From NCBI RefSeq assembly GCF_008831155.1, contig NZ_WBKB01000003.1, positions 62,001-126,000 on the forward strand: a DNA stretch of 64,000 nucleotides. The letters run 5' to 3'. Of this stretch, positions 26,851-35,367 are shown one piece after another (within the stretch, counting starts at the first letter, position 1; each line of letters starts with the position of its first letter). Made by a program: the position numbers and the translations under genes. Source of the DNA: Gulosibacter chungangensis (GTDB taxonomy: Bacteria; Actinomycetota; Actinomycetes; Actinomycetales; Microbacteriaceae). The notes under the pieces were generated by a model that saw only the letters and a list, made by a program, of their open reading frames with translations, searched no databases and had not been told where the DNA came from.

Positions 26851-28140
26851 ATGCCAGCTGTTCGCGCCGAAATTCCGACGCTCCCAACCCGGTATCGGGA
26901 CCCAGCGATCGACAGCAGCCCGAACCAACTGACTCGCCAACGAAGCAATTCCTGGCCCTCCCGACTGTGGCGGCAGCTGCCAACGTGGGGGCAGTTGGTG
27001 ACGATCTACGTCTTCACTCGCATCCTCACCACCGCACTGCTGTTGTTCTTTGCGAGTCGCCAAGCTGATACCTGGCAGATTCATGCGCAGCCTGACTACC
27101 TCTCCTTCGCCAATATTTGGGATGCGAAGTGGTACGCGTTCATTGCCCACTCCGGCTATCCTTCTGAGCTGCCCTATACCGAAGCCGGTCAAGTCGGCGA
27201 GAACGCCTGGGCATTCATGCCGGTATTTCCGCTGCTCGCACGGCTAATCTCGTTTCTTCCCGGCATCAGCTTCTCGATGGCTGCGGTGCTCATTTCACTG
27301 ATCGCCGGGCTCGGCACGGTATTCGCGCTGCATCGCCTACTGCGCAATTTCGTGAGTGCCAATGTCGCAATGTTTGCGGTGTTCCTGCTTTGTATTGGGC
27401 CGATTTCACCGCTATTCCAGGTCGGATACGCAGAAGCACTGCACTTTTGGATGGTCGCGGTGCTGTTAAACCTCATGGTTCAACGCGACTGGTACGCGAT
27501 GGTGCCGCTCATTGTGATCGCATCCTTCACCAGACCCACTGGCCTGGCGTTGGCGTTCACGCTGCTGCTCTACATTCTGTATCGTTACTGGAACCGCTTT
27601 GTCGCGCGCCTAGAGCGATTTGATCGGTCTGAACAGCGTCAGCTGTGGAGCGTCGCGGTATTTTCCGGGGTGATGGGGCTCGCCTGGCTGGTTATCGCGG
27701 GGATCGTCACCGGCCAGTGGGATGCGTACCTGGAGACCGAATTTGCCTGGCGCCGCGGCTATACGTCGGGGGAGCACACCCCACCGTTCACAGCCTGGTT
27801 CTGGGCAGGAGACTATTGGTTCGGCCAGCCGCAAGGCACCATTGTGGTGCTCGCGGTGCTCATCCTTTTCGCCTGCTGGTTTGCGGCGCCGGTGATGCGC
27901 CGCTTCGGTATTGAGATCCGGCTGTGGGCGATCGCGTACACCTCCTATATCTTTGCCGTGTTTTACCCGCAGTCATCCTTCTTCCGCATCCTCTTCCCCT
28001 TATTCCCAGCCGCAGCCCCACTCGCGCTGCCGCAGTCACCGGTGTATCGCGTCTTGGTCTCCGCAGCCGCCTTCCTCGCGCAGGTGGCCTGGCTGTACTG
28101 GATGTGGTTCGTGATCGGCGGCGATTGGAGTCCGCCCTAA
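26851..28140 (+). CDS. GT-C-fold membrane protein, likely mannosyltransferase-related
   Basis: A 429-residue membrane protein with about ten hydrophobic segments. After a polar N-terminus (1-45), the first lumenal loop holds FANIWDAKWYAFIAHSGYP, an Asp-containing motif typical of GT-C glycosyltransferases, resembling the PIG-V/dolichyl-phosphate-mannose type. Later blocks such as FTRPTGLALA also fit that group. It probably transfers a sugar from a polyprenyl-phosphate donor outside the membrane; donor and acceptor are unknown. I chose ATG 26851 because of the leaderless -10 pattern; an in-frame ATG lies at 26809. Confidence 0.75.
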   Translation: MPAVRAEIPTLPTRYRDPAIDSSPNQLTRQRSNSWPSRLWRQLPTWGQLVTIYVFTRILTTALLLFFASRQADTWQIHAQPDYLSFANIWDAKWYAFIAHSGYPSELPYTEAGQVGENAWAFMPVFPLLARLISFLPGISFSMAAVLISLIAGLGTVFALHRLLRNFVSANVAMFAVFLLCIGPISPLFQVGYAEALHFWMVAVLLNLMVQRDWYAMVPLIVIASFTRPTGLALAFTLLLYILYRYWNRFVARLERFDRSEQRQLWSVAVFSGVMGLAWLVIAGIVTGQWDAYLETEFAWRRGYTSGEHTPPFTAWFWAGDYWFGQPQGTIVVLAVLILFACWFAAPVMRRFGIEIRLWAIAYTSYIFAVFYPQSSFFRILFPLFPAAAPLALPQSPVYRVLVSAAAFLAQVAWLYWMWFVIGGDWSPP

Positions 28141-28189
28141 ACCAAACTCTTGCCGTCACGAATCGAGACTTCAGTGGTTGAATTGCCGC

Positions 28190-30016
28190 ATGACCGGTGC
28201 AACGACCAAAAATCAAATCCCCGCGGCCAGTGACACGGCGGTATTCAAGGCCGCACGCGATCAACTCCTTTCCCGACAGGGGAACGCGGACCGAGCTCGG
28301 GAAGAGTTCCAGTGGCCAGCCGTGAGCGAAGAGTTCAATTGGGCCCACGACTGGTTCGATGTGATTGCTGCGGGCAATGAACGCACCGCGCTGTGGATCG
28401 TGGAGGACGATGAAACCGACGCGATGTACAGCTTCGAAACCCTGCGGACACGCTCCAATCAGGTGGCGCACTGGCTGCAAGAACTGGGCGTTGCTAAGGG
28501 CGAAGCGGTCATGCTGATGCTTGCCAACCGTGTGGAGCTGTGGGAAGCGATGCTCGGCATCATGAAGGCCGGCGCGGTAATGCTGCCCACGGCCATCGTG
28601 CTCGGCCCGGAAGAGCTCGAAGACCGGATCAATCGCGCGGGGGTGCGCTGGATCATTACCGATGAGGCGGACGCCGAGAAATTTGACGGATTCTCGGGCG
28701 ACTTCAACGTCATTACTGTCAGCGGCGCTCGCGGCGCCGAACGCGTGGCGATTGGCCTCAAGCACGAAACAATGGACCTCAACCGCACGCGCATCCCCTT
28801 TGCAAATGCCTTTGCGACAGCCTCGGGCGAGCCCCGCTCTGATGGACCGATCGAACGCTGCGCCGGTGGCGGGCAGCCCGCGCTGATTTACTTCACCTCG
28901 GGAACCACCTCGAAACCGAAAATGGTGCAGCACTCGCACGTGTCGTATCCGGTGGGGCACCTGACCACGATGTTCTGGCTCGGTGTGCAACCGGAGGATA
29001 CCCACATGGTGATCACTTCACCCGGTTGGGCCAAGCATGCCTGGAGCGCGTTCTTTGCCCCCTGGCACGTCGGCGCGACCATCTTCGTGTACAACTACCT
29101 CAAATTCGATGCCGCGAAGCTCATCAAACAACTCGATCGGGCCGAAGTCAACACCTTCTGCGCACCACCCACCGTGTGGCGCATGCTGATTCAGCACGGT
29201 GACACCGAGAAACCGGTGGGTCTTCGCGAAGCGCTTTCGGCGGGAGAACCCCTCAACCCCGAGGTGATTGGCCGAATTCGCGATTGGTGGGGTCTAGAAA
29301 TCCGTGATGGTTACGGCCAGACCGAGACCACCGCAACCCTCGCGAACGCACCCGGCGAATCGGTGCAGCCGGGCTCGATGGGTAGACCGCTACCGGGGGT
29401 AAATATCTGCCTGGTGGATCAGCGCACCGGGGAGCGCATCCCGAACGATCGGGAACGTGCCGAGGGTGAACTGTGTATCGATCTGGAAGCAGGCCATGCC
29501 CTGAACATTATGAAGGGCTACTACCGCGACGAAAAAGCGACCGCGAAGCGCCGTGAGGGCGGCGTGTTCCACACCGGCGATGTGGCGCAGCGTGACCCCT
29601 CGGGACGCTATACCTTCGTGGGTCGCACCGACGATATTTTCAAATCGAGCGACTACAAGGTCTCACCCTTCGAAGTGGAATCGGCGCTGATCGAACACCC
29701 CGCCGTGGTGGAAGCCGCGGTGGTGGGCGCACCCGACGAGACTCGACTCAATATTACGAAGGCATACATCGCGCTTGCCGAGGGCTGGGAGCCTACCGAA
29801 GAGACCGCGTTTGCGGTGCTGCTGCACGCGCGCAAGTCACTGCCGCCGTACATGCGGGTGCGCCGCATCGAGTTCTATGACCTGCCGAAAACGGTCTCCG
29901 GCAAGATTCGTCGAGTGGAGCTGCGCGACCGCGAGCAGCAGTTTGCGCGCCGCAATGAGCGCATCCCGAACGAGTGGCGGGAAGAGGACTTCCCGGCACT
30001 GAAATCCCGGGTCTAG
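28190..30016 (+). CDS. AMP-binding acyl-CoA synthetase (acetyl/medium-chain type)
   Basis: A 608-residue adenylate-forming enzyme that activates a carboxylic acid with ATP and joins it to CoA. The P-loop-like motif YFTSGTTSKPKMVQH is near residue 232-246, the A5-type motif DGYGQTETT near 370, the A8 motif FVGRTDDIFKSSDYK near 480, and the catalytic lysine in KTVSGKIRR near 571. The layout resembles medium-chain acyl-CoA synthetases (ACSM-like) more than acetyl-CoA synthetase, but the substrate is not certain. The ATG at 28190 has no clear ribosome-binding site. A long convergent hairpin follows. Confidence 0.88.
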   Translation: MTGATTKNQIPAASDTAVFKAARDQLLSRQGNADRAREEFQWPAVSEEFNWAHDWFDVIAAGNERTALWIVEDDETDAMYSFETLRTRSNQVAHWLQELGVAKGEAVMLMLANRVELWEAMLGIMKAGAVMLPTAIVLGPEELEDRINRAGVRWIITDEADAEKFDGFSGDFNVITVSGARGAERVAIGLKHETMDLNRTRIPFANAFATASGEPRSDGPIERCAGGGQPALIYFTSGTTSKPKMVQHSHVSYPVGHLTTMFWLGVQPEDTHMVITSPGWAKHAWSAFFAPWHVGATIFVYNYLKFDAAKLIKQLDRAEVNTFCAPPTVWRMLIQHGDTEKPVGLREALSAGEPLNPEVIGRIRDWWGLEIRDGYGQTETTATLANAPGESVQPGSMGRPLPGVNICLVDQRTGERIPNDRERAEGELCIDLEAGHALNIMKGYYRDEKATAKRREGGVFHTGDVAQRDPSGRYTFVGRTDDIFKSSDYKVSPFEVESALIEHPAVVEAAVVGAPDETRLNITKAYIALAEGWEPTEETAFAVLLHARKSLPPYMRVRRIEFYDLPKTVSGKIRRVELRDREQQFARRNERIPNEWREEDFPALKSRV

Positions 30017-30038
30017 CGGCGGCACGCTGATCGAAAAG

Positions 30039-30077
30039 CCGGTGGCCGCATCCCAAACTTCGGGATGCGGCCACCGG
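30039..30077. terminator. bidirectional hairpin terminator
   Basis: Perfect 16-bp GC-rich inverted repeat (arms 30039-30054 and 30062-30077, 7-nt loop) between the convergent acyl-CoA synthetase and sodA. There is no T-run, so it may slow polymerase rather than act as a classic intrinsic terminator. Confidence 0.65.
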
Positions 30078-30100
30078 TAGCTCACGCCTGAGTGCGAAAA

Positions 30101-30697
30101 CTAGGCCTTCGCTGCGTCGATGCGCTCCGCGACGTTCGCCCAGTTGACGATGTTCCAGAACGCCTTGACGTAGTCAGCCTTGACGTTGACGTAGTCGAGG
30201 TAGAAGGCGTGCTCCCACATGTCGAGCATCAACAGCGGGGTAACGCCGAAGGGAACGTTGCCCTGCTGGTCGTAGAGCTGGAAGGTCGAAACGTTGCCGG
30301 TCGCGTTGTCGCGGCCGAGCACAGCCCAACCCGAACCCTGGATGCCGAGGGCAGCAGCGGAGAACTGTGCCTTGAAGTTGTCGAGGCCACCGAACTCGTT
30401 CTCGAGCAGGTCCTTCGCCGAACCGGCGGGCTCTGCGTAGTCGGGGGTGAGGTTGGTCCAGAAGATTGAGTGGTTGTTCACGCCACCAACGTTGAAGGCG
30501 AGGTCCTTCGCAAGCTTGTTGATGTTCGCGAAGTCTCCCTTGTCGCGAGCCTCAGCCAGCTGCTCAAGCGCGGTGTTGGCGCCCTTCACGTAGGTCGCGT
30601 GGTGCTTCGAGTGGTGAAGCTCCATGATCTTGGCCGAAATGTTGGGCTCAAGTGCCGAGTAGTCGTAGGGAAGGTCGGGGAGTGTGAACTCTGCCAT
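30101..30697 (-). CDS. sodA: superoxide dismutase, Mn/Fe family
   Basis: A 198-residue superoxide dismutase that removes superoxide in the cytoplasm. The metal ligands are in LHHSKHH (His near 28), NNHSIFW (His), and LDMWEHAFYLDY (Asp and His). A glycine in NVGGVNNHS together with a glutamine in YDQQGNV points to the Mn or cambialistic type rather than a strict Fe enzyme. The ATG has AAAGGA 6 nt upstream. It is divergent from the DUF3117 gene, with about 186 bp between the starts that hold two small palindromes. Confidence 0.96.
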   Translation of the reverse strand: MAEFTLPDLPYDYSALEPNISAKIMELHHSKHHATYVKGANTALEQLAEARDKGDFANINKLAKDLAFNVGGVNNHSIFWTNLTPDYAEPAGSAKDLLENEFGGLDNFKAQFSAAALGIQGSGWAVLGRDNATGNVSTFQLYDQQGNVPFGVTPLLMLDMWEHAFYLDYVNVKADYVKAFWNIVNWANVAERIDAAKA

Positions 30698-30801
30698 GGG
30701 ATTCCTTTCGTGAAGATTCCAGATGCGAGATTGACGATACCCGCACCACTGAAAGGTAACCCACAAGTGTGCCTGCCTATTCCAATCGGATCATTCGATA
30801 G

Positions 30802-30833
30802 GCGGGTATTACCCGCTATTACGGGCAACCCGT
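30802..30833. promoter_or_regulatory. two adjacent small palindromes in the sodA/DUF3117 gap
   Basis: GCGGGTATTACCCGC (30802-30816) is a perfect 7-1-7 palindrome. ACGGGCAACCCGT (30821-30833) is a second one with 5-bp arms. Both share an RCGGG/CCCGY core and lie just upstream of a GATAAT -10 candidate (30845-30850) for the DUF3117 gene. They could be operator half-sites; no known consensus was recognised. Confidence 0.35.
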
Positions 30834-30883
30834 GTGAGAAGTGAGATAATAGGGAGGTTCGCACTACACAGGAGGCAGAGTAC

Positions 30884-31054
30884 ATGGCTGCAATGAAGCC
30901 CCGCACCGGCGATGGCCCTATGGAGGCCGTTCGCGAGGGCCGTCTCATCATCGTTCGAGTTCCGCTTGAAGGTGGAGGTCGACTGGTCGTATCGGTCAAC
31001 GACGACGAGGCGAAGGAGCTTGCAGACGCGCTCAACGGCGCAATCAGCAAGTAG
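30884..31054 (+). CDS. DUF3117 mini-protein
   Basis: A 56-residue protein, beginning MAAMKPRTGDGPMEAVREG and containing VRVPLEGGGRLVVSVN. This is the highly conserved DUF3117 family, nearly universal in actinobacteria and of unknown function. The ATG has a strong AGGAGG about 8 nt upstream. A GATAAT -10 candidate at 30845-30850 would give a short leader. It is followed by a good intrinsic terminator, so it is probably transcribed alone. Confidence 0.93.
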   Translation: MAAMKPRTGDGPMEAVREGRLIIVRVPLEGGGRLVVSVNDDEAKELADALNGAISK

Positions 31055-31071
31055 GAACTGCTTCAATTCCG

Positions 31072-31111
31072 CTGCGGGTGCCCCTCACGGGGAACCCGCA
31101 GTGTTTGTTTT
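31072..31111 (+). terminator. rho-independent terminator after the DUF3117 gene
   Basis: Nested hairpin: outer arms CTGCGGGT (31072-31079) and ACCCGCAG (31094-31101), an inner CCCC/GGGG stem, then the T-rich stretch TGTTTGTTTT. Confidence 0.85.
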
Positions 31112-31124
31112 CCGCAACGCTCCA

Positions 31125-31757
31125 CTAGGACGCCAGCGACGTTACCTGCAGTAGTCCACCATCGATCGGCAGCACCGCGCAGGCAAGATCCGGCTGTCGC
31201 TGAAATTCGCGGATCACCAGTCGCAGCGAGGTGGTAATCGGATCCCGTCGCGCGGGGTCGGCCACGCGGCCGTAGTTGAGCGCATTGAGCACGAGAATTG
31301 TGCCACCAGGACGGACCACGCGCAGCCCGTGTTGCAGGTGTACGGCAACATGCTGCAGCGGCCCGGTAATGAGCACGAGATCGTAGGTGTCCTCACTCAT
31401 ACGCGGGAGCACCCGGTGCGGGTCCCCGGTGATGCAGCGAATCGCCGAGGAAGGATGCGCAGCCTCCAACAGTGCCCGGCGGGTTTGTGCGAGGTGTTCA
31501 GGTTCACTATCAATGCAGGTGATCGTTGCTCGCGGTGAGCCGCGATGCAACCAGGTGGTGGTGAGCCCGCCGGTGGAACCGATCTCAATAATTTTTTGGG
31601 CGCAGGTGGATGCAGCCACAAACGCCAAGTGCGATCCGAGCGCTCGTGAGATGGTCGGTAATCCAAGTTCGAGTGCGTATCGACGAGCGGCTTGCTGCGG
31701 TGCGAGCTCGACGATTTGCTCGTCGATAAAGCGCATGCTCAAGTCGAATTCGGACAT
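31125..31757 (-). CDS. O-methyltransferase family protein (Rv1220c-like)
   Basis: A 210-residue SAM-dependent methyltransferase of the caffeoyl-CoA O-methyltransferase-like group. The SAM-binding motif is KIIEIGSTGGLTTTWL (about 54-69), the acidic end of strand 2 is TITCIDSEPEH, and YDLVLITGPLQH (about 124-135) corresponds to motif IV, although the usual metal-binding Asp there is Thr or Gly. The methyl acceptor is unknown. Its position, divergent from tatB, matches the mycobacterial Rv1220c locus, where sigE, rseA and htrA lie in between; they are missing here. Confidence 0.85.
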   Translation of the reverse strand: MSEFDLSMRFIDEQIVELAPQQAARRYALELGLPTISRALGSHLAFVAASTCAQKIIEIGSTGGLTTTWLHRGSPRATITCIDSEPEHLAQTRRALLEAAHPSSAIRCITGDPHRVLPRMSEDTYDLVLITGPLQHVAVHLQHGLRVVRPGGTILVLNALNYGRVADPARRDPITTSLRLVIREFQRQPDLACAVLPIDGGLLQVTSLAS

Positions 31758-31767
31758 CTGCCCAGGT

Positions 31768-31773
31768 TACCCT
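31768..31773 (+). promoter_or_regulatory. putative -10 element of a leaderless tatB mRNA
   Basis: TACCCT ends 6 nt before the ATG at 31780. No Shine-Dalgarno of normal spacing is present. Confidence 0.4.
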
Positions 31774-31779
31774 GGAGTG

Positions 31780-32235
31780 ATGGGCGGTCTCACCTTCGAA
31801 AAGATCCTAGTGATAGGGATCATTGCCGTCTTCATTTTCGGGCCAGACCGGCTACCGACCCTTGCCGCACAGCTTGCACAGCTCATTAAGCGTGTTCGTG
31901 GTTGGACTGAAGACGCCAAATCTCGGGTGTCTGAAGAGCTCGGTGATGATTTCTCCGAGGAAGATTGGCGCAAACTCGATCCGCGCCAGTATGACCCGCG
32001 CCGGATCATCCGTGACGCTTGGAATGAGGCGGACCCCAACGCGACAAGCGCTGCGAATACTTCGGCAAAATCCATTGCGGGTGTGGGCGCGGGTGCGGTG
32101 GCGGGCGGCACCGCGCTGAGTGCAACTTCGGGAAGCACGGTTTCGGGAAGCTCCGCACCGGCGTGGGCCACAAAGCAGGTCGACACCAGCGCATTCACAC
32201 CCGGTCACGCGCCCTTCGATGCCGAGGCCACGTAG
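31780..32235 (+). CDS. tatB: Sec-independent (twin-arginine) translocase TatB-like
   Basis: A 151-residue Tat component. A single N-terminal membrane helix (about 4-20) is followed by the GPDRLP hinge (about 21-26), an amphipathic helix and a charged stretch. The C-terminal about 60 residues are Ala/Ser/Gly/Thr-rich and likely disordered. TatB recognises Tat substrates with TatC; a Tat substrate (the Rieske protein at 8148) is in this window. The open frame extends upstream to 31387 but the ATG at 31780 starts at the family N-terminus. It ends 25 bp from the convergent mrp gene. Confidence 0.88.
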   Translation: MGGLTFEKILVIGIIAVFIFGPDRLPTLAAQLAQLIKRVRGWTEDAKSRVSEELGDDFSEEDWRKLDPRQYDPRRIIRDAWNEADPNATSAANTSAKSIAGVGAGAVAGGTALSATSGSTVSGSSAPAWATKQVDTSAFTPGHAPFDAEAT

Positions 32236-32260
32236 CGCGCCGATCTCATAGCCCGCCGGT

Positions 32261-33400
32261 CTACTCGTTCGGCGAGAGACCAAGCGAGCGGCCCGCGAGG
32301 CCTCGGGGGCGCTGATAGAGACCCCGCGCGGCCTCCCGCAGGGCGATTGCCGCGGGATCTTCTGGATGCGCCAGCACCACGGGTGTCCCCGCATCCCCAT
32401 CGGCACGCAGCGGCATGGAAAGCGGTACTTTCGCCAGTAGCGGCACCGCAAAGCGCCGCGCCACTTCTTCGCCGCCACCCGCCCCGAAAAACGCGAATTC
32501 GGTGCCATCGGGGCCGATCGCCGGTGACATGGTTTCAATCACCCCGACAACCCGCTGGCCGGTCTTTTGCGCGACCGCACCCGAACGCCAGGCCACATCT
32601 GCTGCCGCGGGCTGCGGGGTAGTCACCACCACGACTTCACTGTGGGGCAATAGCTGCCCGAGCGAGAGCGCCACATCGCCCGTGCCGGGCGGCAGATCGA
32701 GCAGCAGCACATCGAGATCGCCGAAGAAGACATCCTTCAAGAACTGTTCCAGGGTGCGGTGCAGCATCGGCCCGCGCCACGCAACCACCTCATCGGGCGA
32801 TTGGAGGAACATCCCGATCGACACAGCTTTGACCTCGTGAGCCACCGGTGGCAGCATGAGTTCCCCCACCTGGGTGGGCTGTGTTCCCGGGGCCATACCG
32901 AGCAGCCCCGGAATCGAGAACCCAAACACATCCGCGTCGATGACGCCAACATCGAGCCCATCGGCGGCCATGGCTGCAGCGAGGTTCGCGGTGACCGTGG
33001 ATTTTCCGACCCCGCCTTTGCCGCTGGTGACAGCAATCACCCGGGTTAGCGAATTCTTGCCGAAGGGATGCTCCTTGGGCCGCGAACCACGTAGCCGCTC
33101 GGTCAACGCCCGACGCTTTTCGCGCGACATGACCCCCACGATCACCTCGAAGGGATCCTCGCCGATGGCTCGTTGGATCGCGGCCCGGGTGTCATTCTCG
33201 ATGTCATCCGCGCGCGGACAACTCGCGATCGTGAGATTGATTTCGACCTGCACCGGCGCATCCTGCGGGATTGAAATATCGCCGACCATATCGAGCTCGG
33301 TAATTGGACGCCGCAGCTCCGGGTCGATGACGGTAGCGAGTTCTTCACGGATGCGCTGGATGCGCGGGTCAGGCACGGTGATCTTTAGTCTCCTCATCAT
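32261..33400 (-). CDS. mrp: Mrp/NBP35-type iron-sulfur carrier ATPase
   Basis: A 379-residue P-loop ATPase with an N-terminal DUF59 (MIP18-like) domain (about 12-90) and a C-terminal ParA/Mrp domain. The deviant Walker A is TSGKGGVGKST (about 125-135). LLDLPPGTGDVALS is the Mrp signature. Such proteins carry or insert Fe-S clusters. The C-terminal CxxC of ApbC/NBP35 is not seen in the ETMSPAIGPDGTEFAFFGAG segment, as in other actinobacterial Mrp. The start overlaps the end of the DUF1003 gene by 32 bp, so the genes are co-transcribed. Confidence 0.92.
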   Translation of the reverse strand: MMRRLKITVPDPRIQRIREELATVIDPELRRPITELDMVGDISIPQDAPVQVEINLTIASCPRADDIENDTRAAIQRAIGEDPFEVIVGVMSREKRRALTERLRGSRPKEHPFGKNSLTRVIAVTSGKGGVGKSTVTANLAAAMAADGLDVGVIDADVFGFSIPGLLGMAPGTQPTQVGELMLPPVAHEVKAVSIGMFLQSPDEVVAWRGPMLHRTLEQFLKDVFFGDLDVLLLDLPPGTGDVALSLGQLLPHSEVVVVTTPQPAAADVAWRSGAVAQKTGQRVVGVIETMSPAIGPDGTEFAFFGAGGGEEVARRFAVPLLAKVPLSMPLRADGDAGTPVVLAHPEDPAAIALREAARGLYQRPRGLAGRSLGLSPNE

Positions 33401-34010
33401 GGTTGGGCTGCGACCGGGGCGGTTGCTGTGCGTCGGTTTGCGTGAGCGATTCGCGCTCGGCGACTTCTTCGAGGAGCGCCCGCAGCTCGGCCCGGATGAA
33501 GTCCTGTGAGGCCATATCGTTCATCCGCATTCGCAGCGCGACCACCTCGCGGGTGAGGTATTCGAGGTCGGCGGTATTGCGTTCGGCACGCTGTCGATCC
33601 TGCTCGATCTGCACGCGGTCTCGGTCATCCTGACGGTTTTGTGCGAGTAAGAGCATGGGGGCGGCGTACGAGGCCTGCAGCGAAAGTGCGAGCGTCAGCG
33701 CGATGAACCCGAGGTCGGCGGAGTCAAAGCGCCAGGCTTCCGGTGCCATGGAGTTCCACATGATCCAGCCCGCCACAAAGAGCGTGAGGATGATCAGGAA
33801 CGCTGGCGTTCCGGTACCTCGGGCAAGGGTCTCCATGATGCGGCCGAGCACATCATGATCTTCACGTTCTTCTTCACGCTGCTCGTTCTTGCGAGTGCTG
33901 CGGAGCCGTTTGGCCTCACGGCGTTCGTCTCGAGAACGCCGAGAACGAAGCTTGCGCGTCTCGGATTTTGGCACACTCAGGACGTCATCGTTTTCATTGA
34001 TTTCAGCCAA
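33369..34010 (-). CDS. DUF1003 membrane protein
   Basis: A 213-residue protein. A highly charged N-terminus (about 1-60) is followed by two membrane segments (about 72-90 and 100-122) of the DUF1003 family and a C-terminal coiled-coil-like region with many Asp, Arg and Gln (DRDRVQIEQDRQRAERN). Function is unknown. The frame is open from 34091, but the TTG at 34010 has GGGAGG at good spacing and overlaps the stop of the MgtE-like gene by 8 bp, a typical coupled arrangement. In mycobacteria the same trio (MgtE-like, DUF1003, Mrp) occurs together. Confidence 0.87.
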   Translation of the reverse strand: MAEINENDDVLSVPKSETRKLRSRRSRDERREAKRLRSTRKNEQREEEREDHDVLGRIMETLARGTGTPAFLIILTLFVAGWIMWNSMAPEAWRFDSADLGFIALTLALSLQASYAAPMLLLAQNRQDDRDRVQIEQDRQRAERNTADLEYLTREVVALRMRMNDMASQDFIRAELRALLEEVAERESLTQTDAQQPPRSQPNHDEETKDHRA

Positions 34011-35310
34011 GAGCACCTCCCGAGTCGATCGTGGGTAGCTGAATGAGGCCGGTCTCCGGGTAACGTTCGGTGGGCACCGAGCGCCAGTCATCCGGCAGGA
34101 TGTGGTCGAGCACGTCGTCCACGGTAATCACGCCGACGAGTCGTTCCTCATCGTCGACCACCGGCAAAATCACCAGGTCATAGCGGGCAAGCGAACGGAC
34201 CACATCCACATCCATCGTGGTGGTGTGCGCGGGCTCGATGCGTTTATCAAGAATCGACCCCACTCGTTCATGCGGCGGGTAGCGCAACAGCCGCTGGAAG
34301 TGCACGAGCCCGAGGTAGCGGCCCGTGGGCACCTCATACGGTGACGCGGTAACAAATACGGCCGTCGCCAGGGCAGGAGCAATTTCGGTGCGGCGAATCA
34401 GCACCAGTGCTTCGGCCACCGTAGCATCGGGGGAGACAACGATTGGGTCGGTGGTCATGAGGCCACCGGCAGTATTCGGTTCGAACTCGAGAAGCATCCG
34501 CACGTCTTCGGCCTCTTCGGGCTCCATCAGTGCAAGCAGCGCTTCGGTGGTTTTGGCATCGAGACGGCCCACCAGGTCTGCCGCGTCATCGGGCTGCATA
34601 TGGTCAAGCACGCCCGCGGCTCGGTTCTCATCGAGGTGCTGAATGATGACCACTTGGTCATCCTCATACATCTCCTCGAGGACGTCCGCGAGCCGCGCAT
34701 CCGGGAGCTCTTCCACGATGCCGAGCCGACGATCCTCCGGCAGCTCGAGGAGTGCATCCGCGAGGTCACTCGGGCCCATTTCAGAGTGGGCCGTGAGGAA
34801 CTGGGTGGCTGGAGTATCACCCTCAGGGTCGAGGTCGAGGTCGATTTCATCCCAAGTGACGTACTGCGTGGGGGCCTTACCGAACAGGCTCAGGGAGGTG
34901 CGGGGGAGTCGGACGTACAGCTGGCCCACTGACCAGTCGCCAGCGTCATCCTCGATGATGGAGATGTCCTCGATGACACCGCGGACACCCGTGTCGCGCA
35001 GTGTGCCGGAGCGGTCAAGCAACTCGGAGAAGACACGCACCTCCTCACCACGCTGCTCGAAAGGACGCTGCTCATTCTCTTCCCAGCGCACGATCAACTG
35101 AGAGGAGCCGATTGAGGTGACTTCCTTCATCGACACAAATACGAGTTTGCGGGTTGCGCCGAGCAGCTCAACCAAGATTCCGTTGACGCGCGGCGAGTGA
35201 GCGGAGCGGTAATTCACAATGAGATCGCGAAGTTTGCCTACGCGATCACCGTCCGGATCGTAGACGGGCGTGTTCGCGAGTCGGGCGACGAAGACTTTTG
35301 AGGCGCTCAC
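34003..35310 (-). CDS. soluble MgtE-like protein: PRC-barrel, MgtE N-domain and CBS pair
   Basis: A 435-residue cytosolic protein that keeps the regulatory parts of the MgtE magnesium channel but lacks the membrane part. Seen in order: a PRC-barrel-like region (about 1-80, VYDPDGDRVGKLRDLIVNY), a second similar segment, the MgtE N-terminal superhelix (about 170-290, with the repeated EMYEDDQ and HMQPDDAADLVG motifs), and two CBS domains (about 290-415). Such proteins (Rv1232c type) are thought to sense Mg2+ or nucleotides; the function is unproven. It heads the operon with DUF1003 and mrp and is divergent from the stress-protein gene. Confidence 0.85.
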   Translation of the reverse strand: MSASKVFVARLANTPVYDPDGDRVGKLRDLIVNYRSAHSPRVNGILVELLGATRKLVFVSMKEVTSIGSSQLIVRWEENEQRPFEQRGEEVRVFSELLDRSGTLRDTGVRGVIEDISIIEDDAGDWSVGQLYVRLPRTSLSLFGKAPTQYVTWDEIDLDLDPEGDTPATQFLTAHSEMGPSDLADALLELPEDRRLGIVEELPDARLADVLEEMYEDDQVVIIQHLDENRAAGVLDHMQPDDAADLVGRLDAKTTEALLALMEPEEAEDVRMLLEFEPNTAGGLMTTDPIVVSPDATVAEALVLIRRTEIAPALATAVFVTASPYEVPTGRYLGLVHFQRLLRYPPHERVGSILDKRIEPAHTTTMDVDVVRSLARYDLVILPVVDDEERLVGVITVDDVLDHILPDDWRSVPTERYPETGLIQLPTIDSGGALG

Positions 35311-35355
35311 CCGACCATCCTACGTGCGGCCCAGCAAACTCCCTTGGTGGGTCGG

Positions 35356-35361
35356 GATAAT
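35356..35361 (+). promoter_or_regulatory. putative -10 element of a leaderless mRNA (GSP17M-like gene)
   Basis: GATAAT ends 6 nt before the ATG at 35368, with no Shine-Dalgarno. The overlapping TAATAC is an alternative register. Confidence 0.35.
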
Positions 35362-35367
35362 ACCGAT

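Noticed and set aside
27860-29005. 381-codon minus-strand frame across the GT-C and acyl-CoA synthetase genes
   Set aside because: It spans the ends of two well-supported genes and shows no domain; an antisense shadow.
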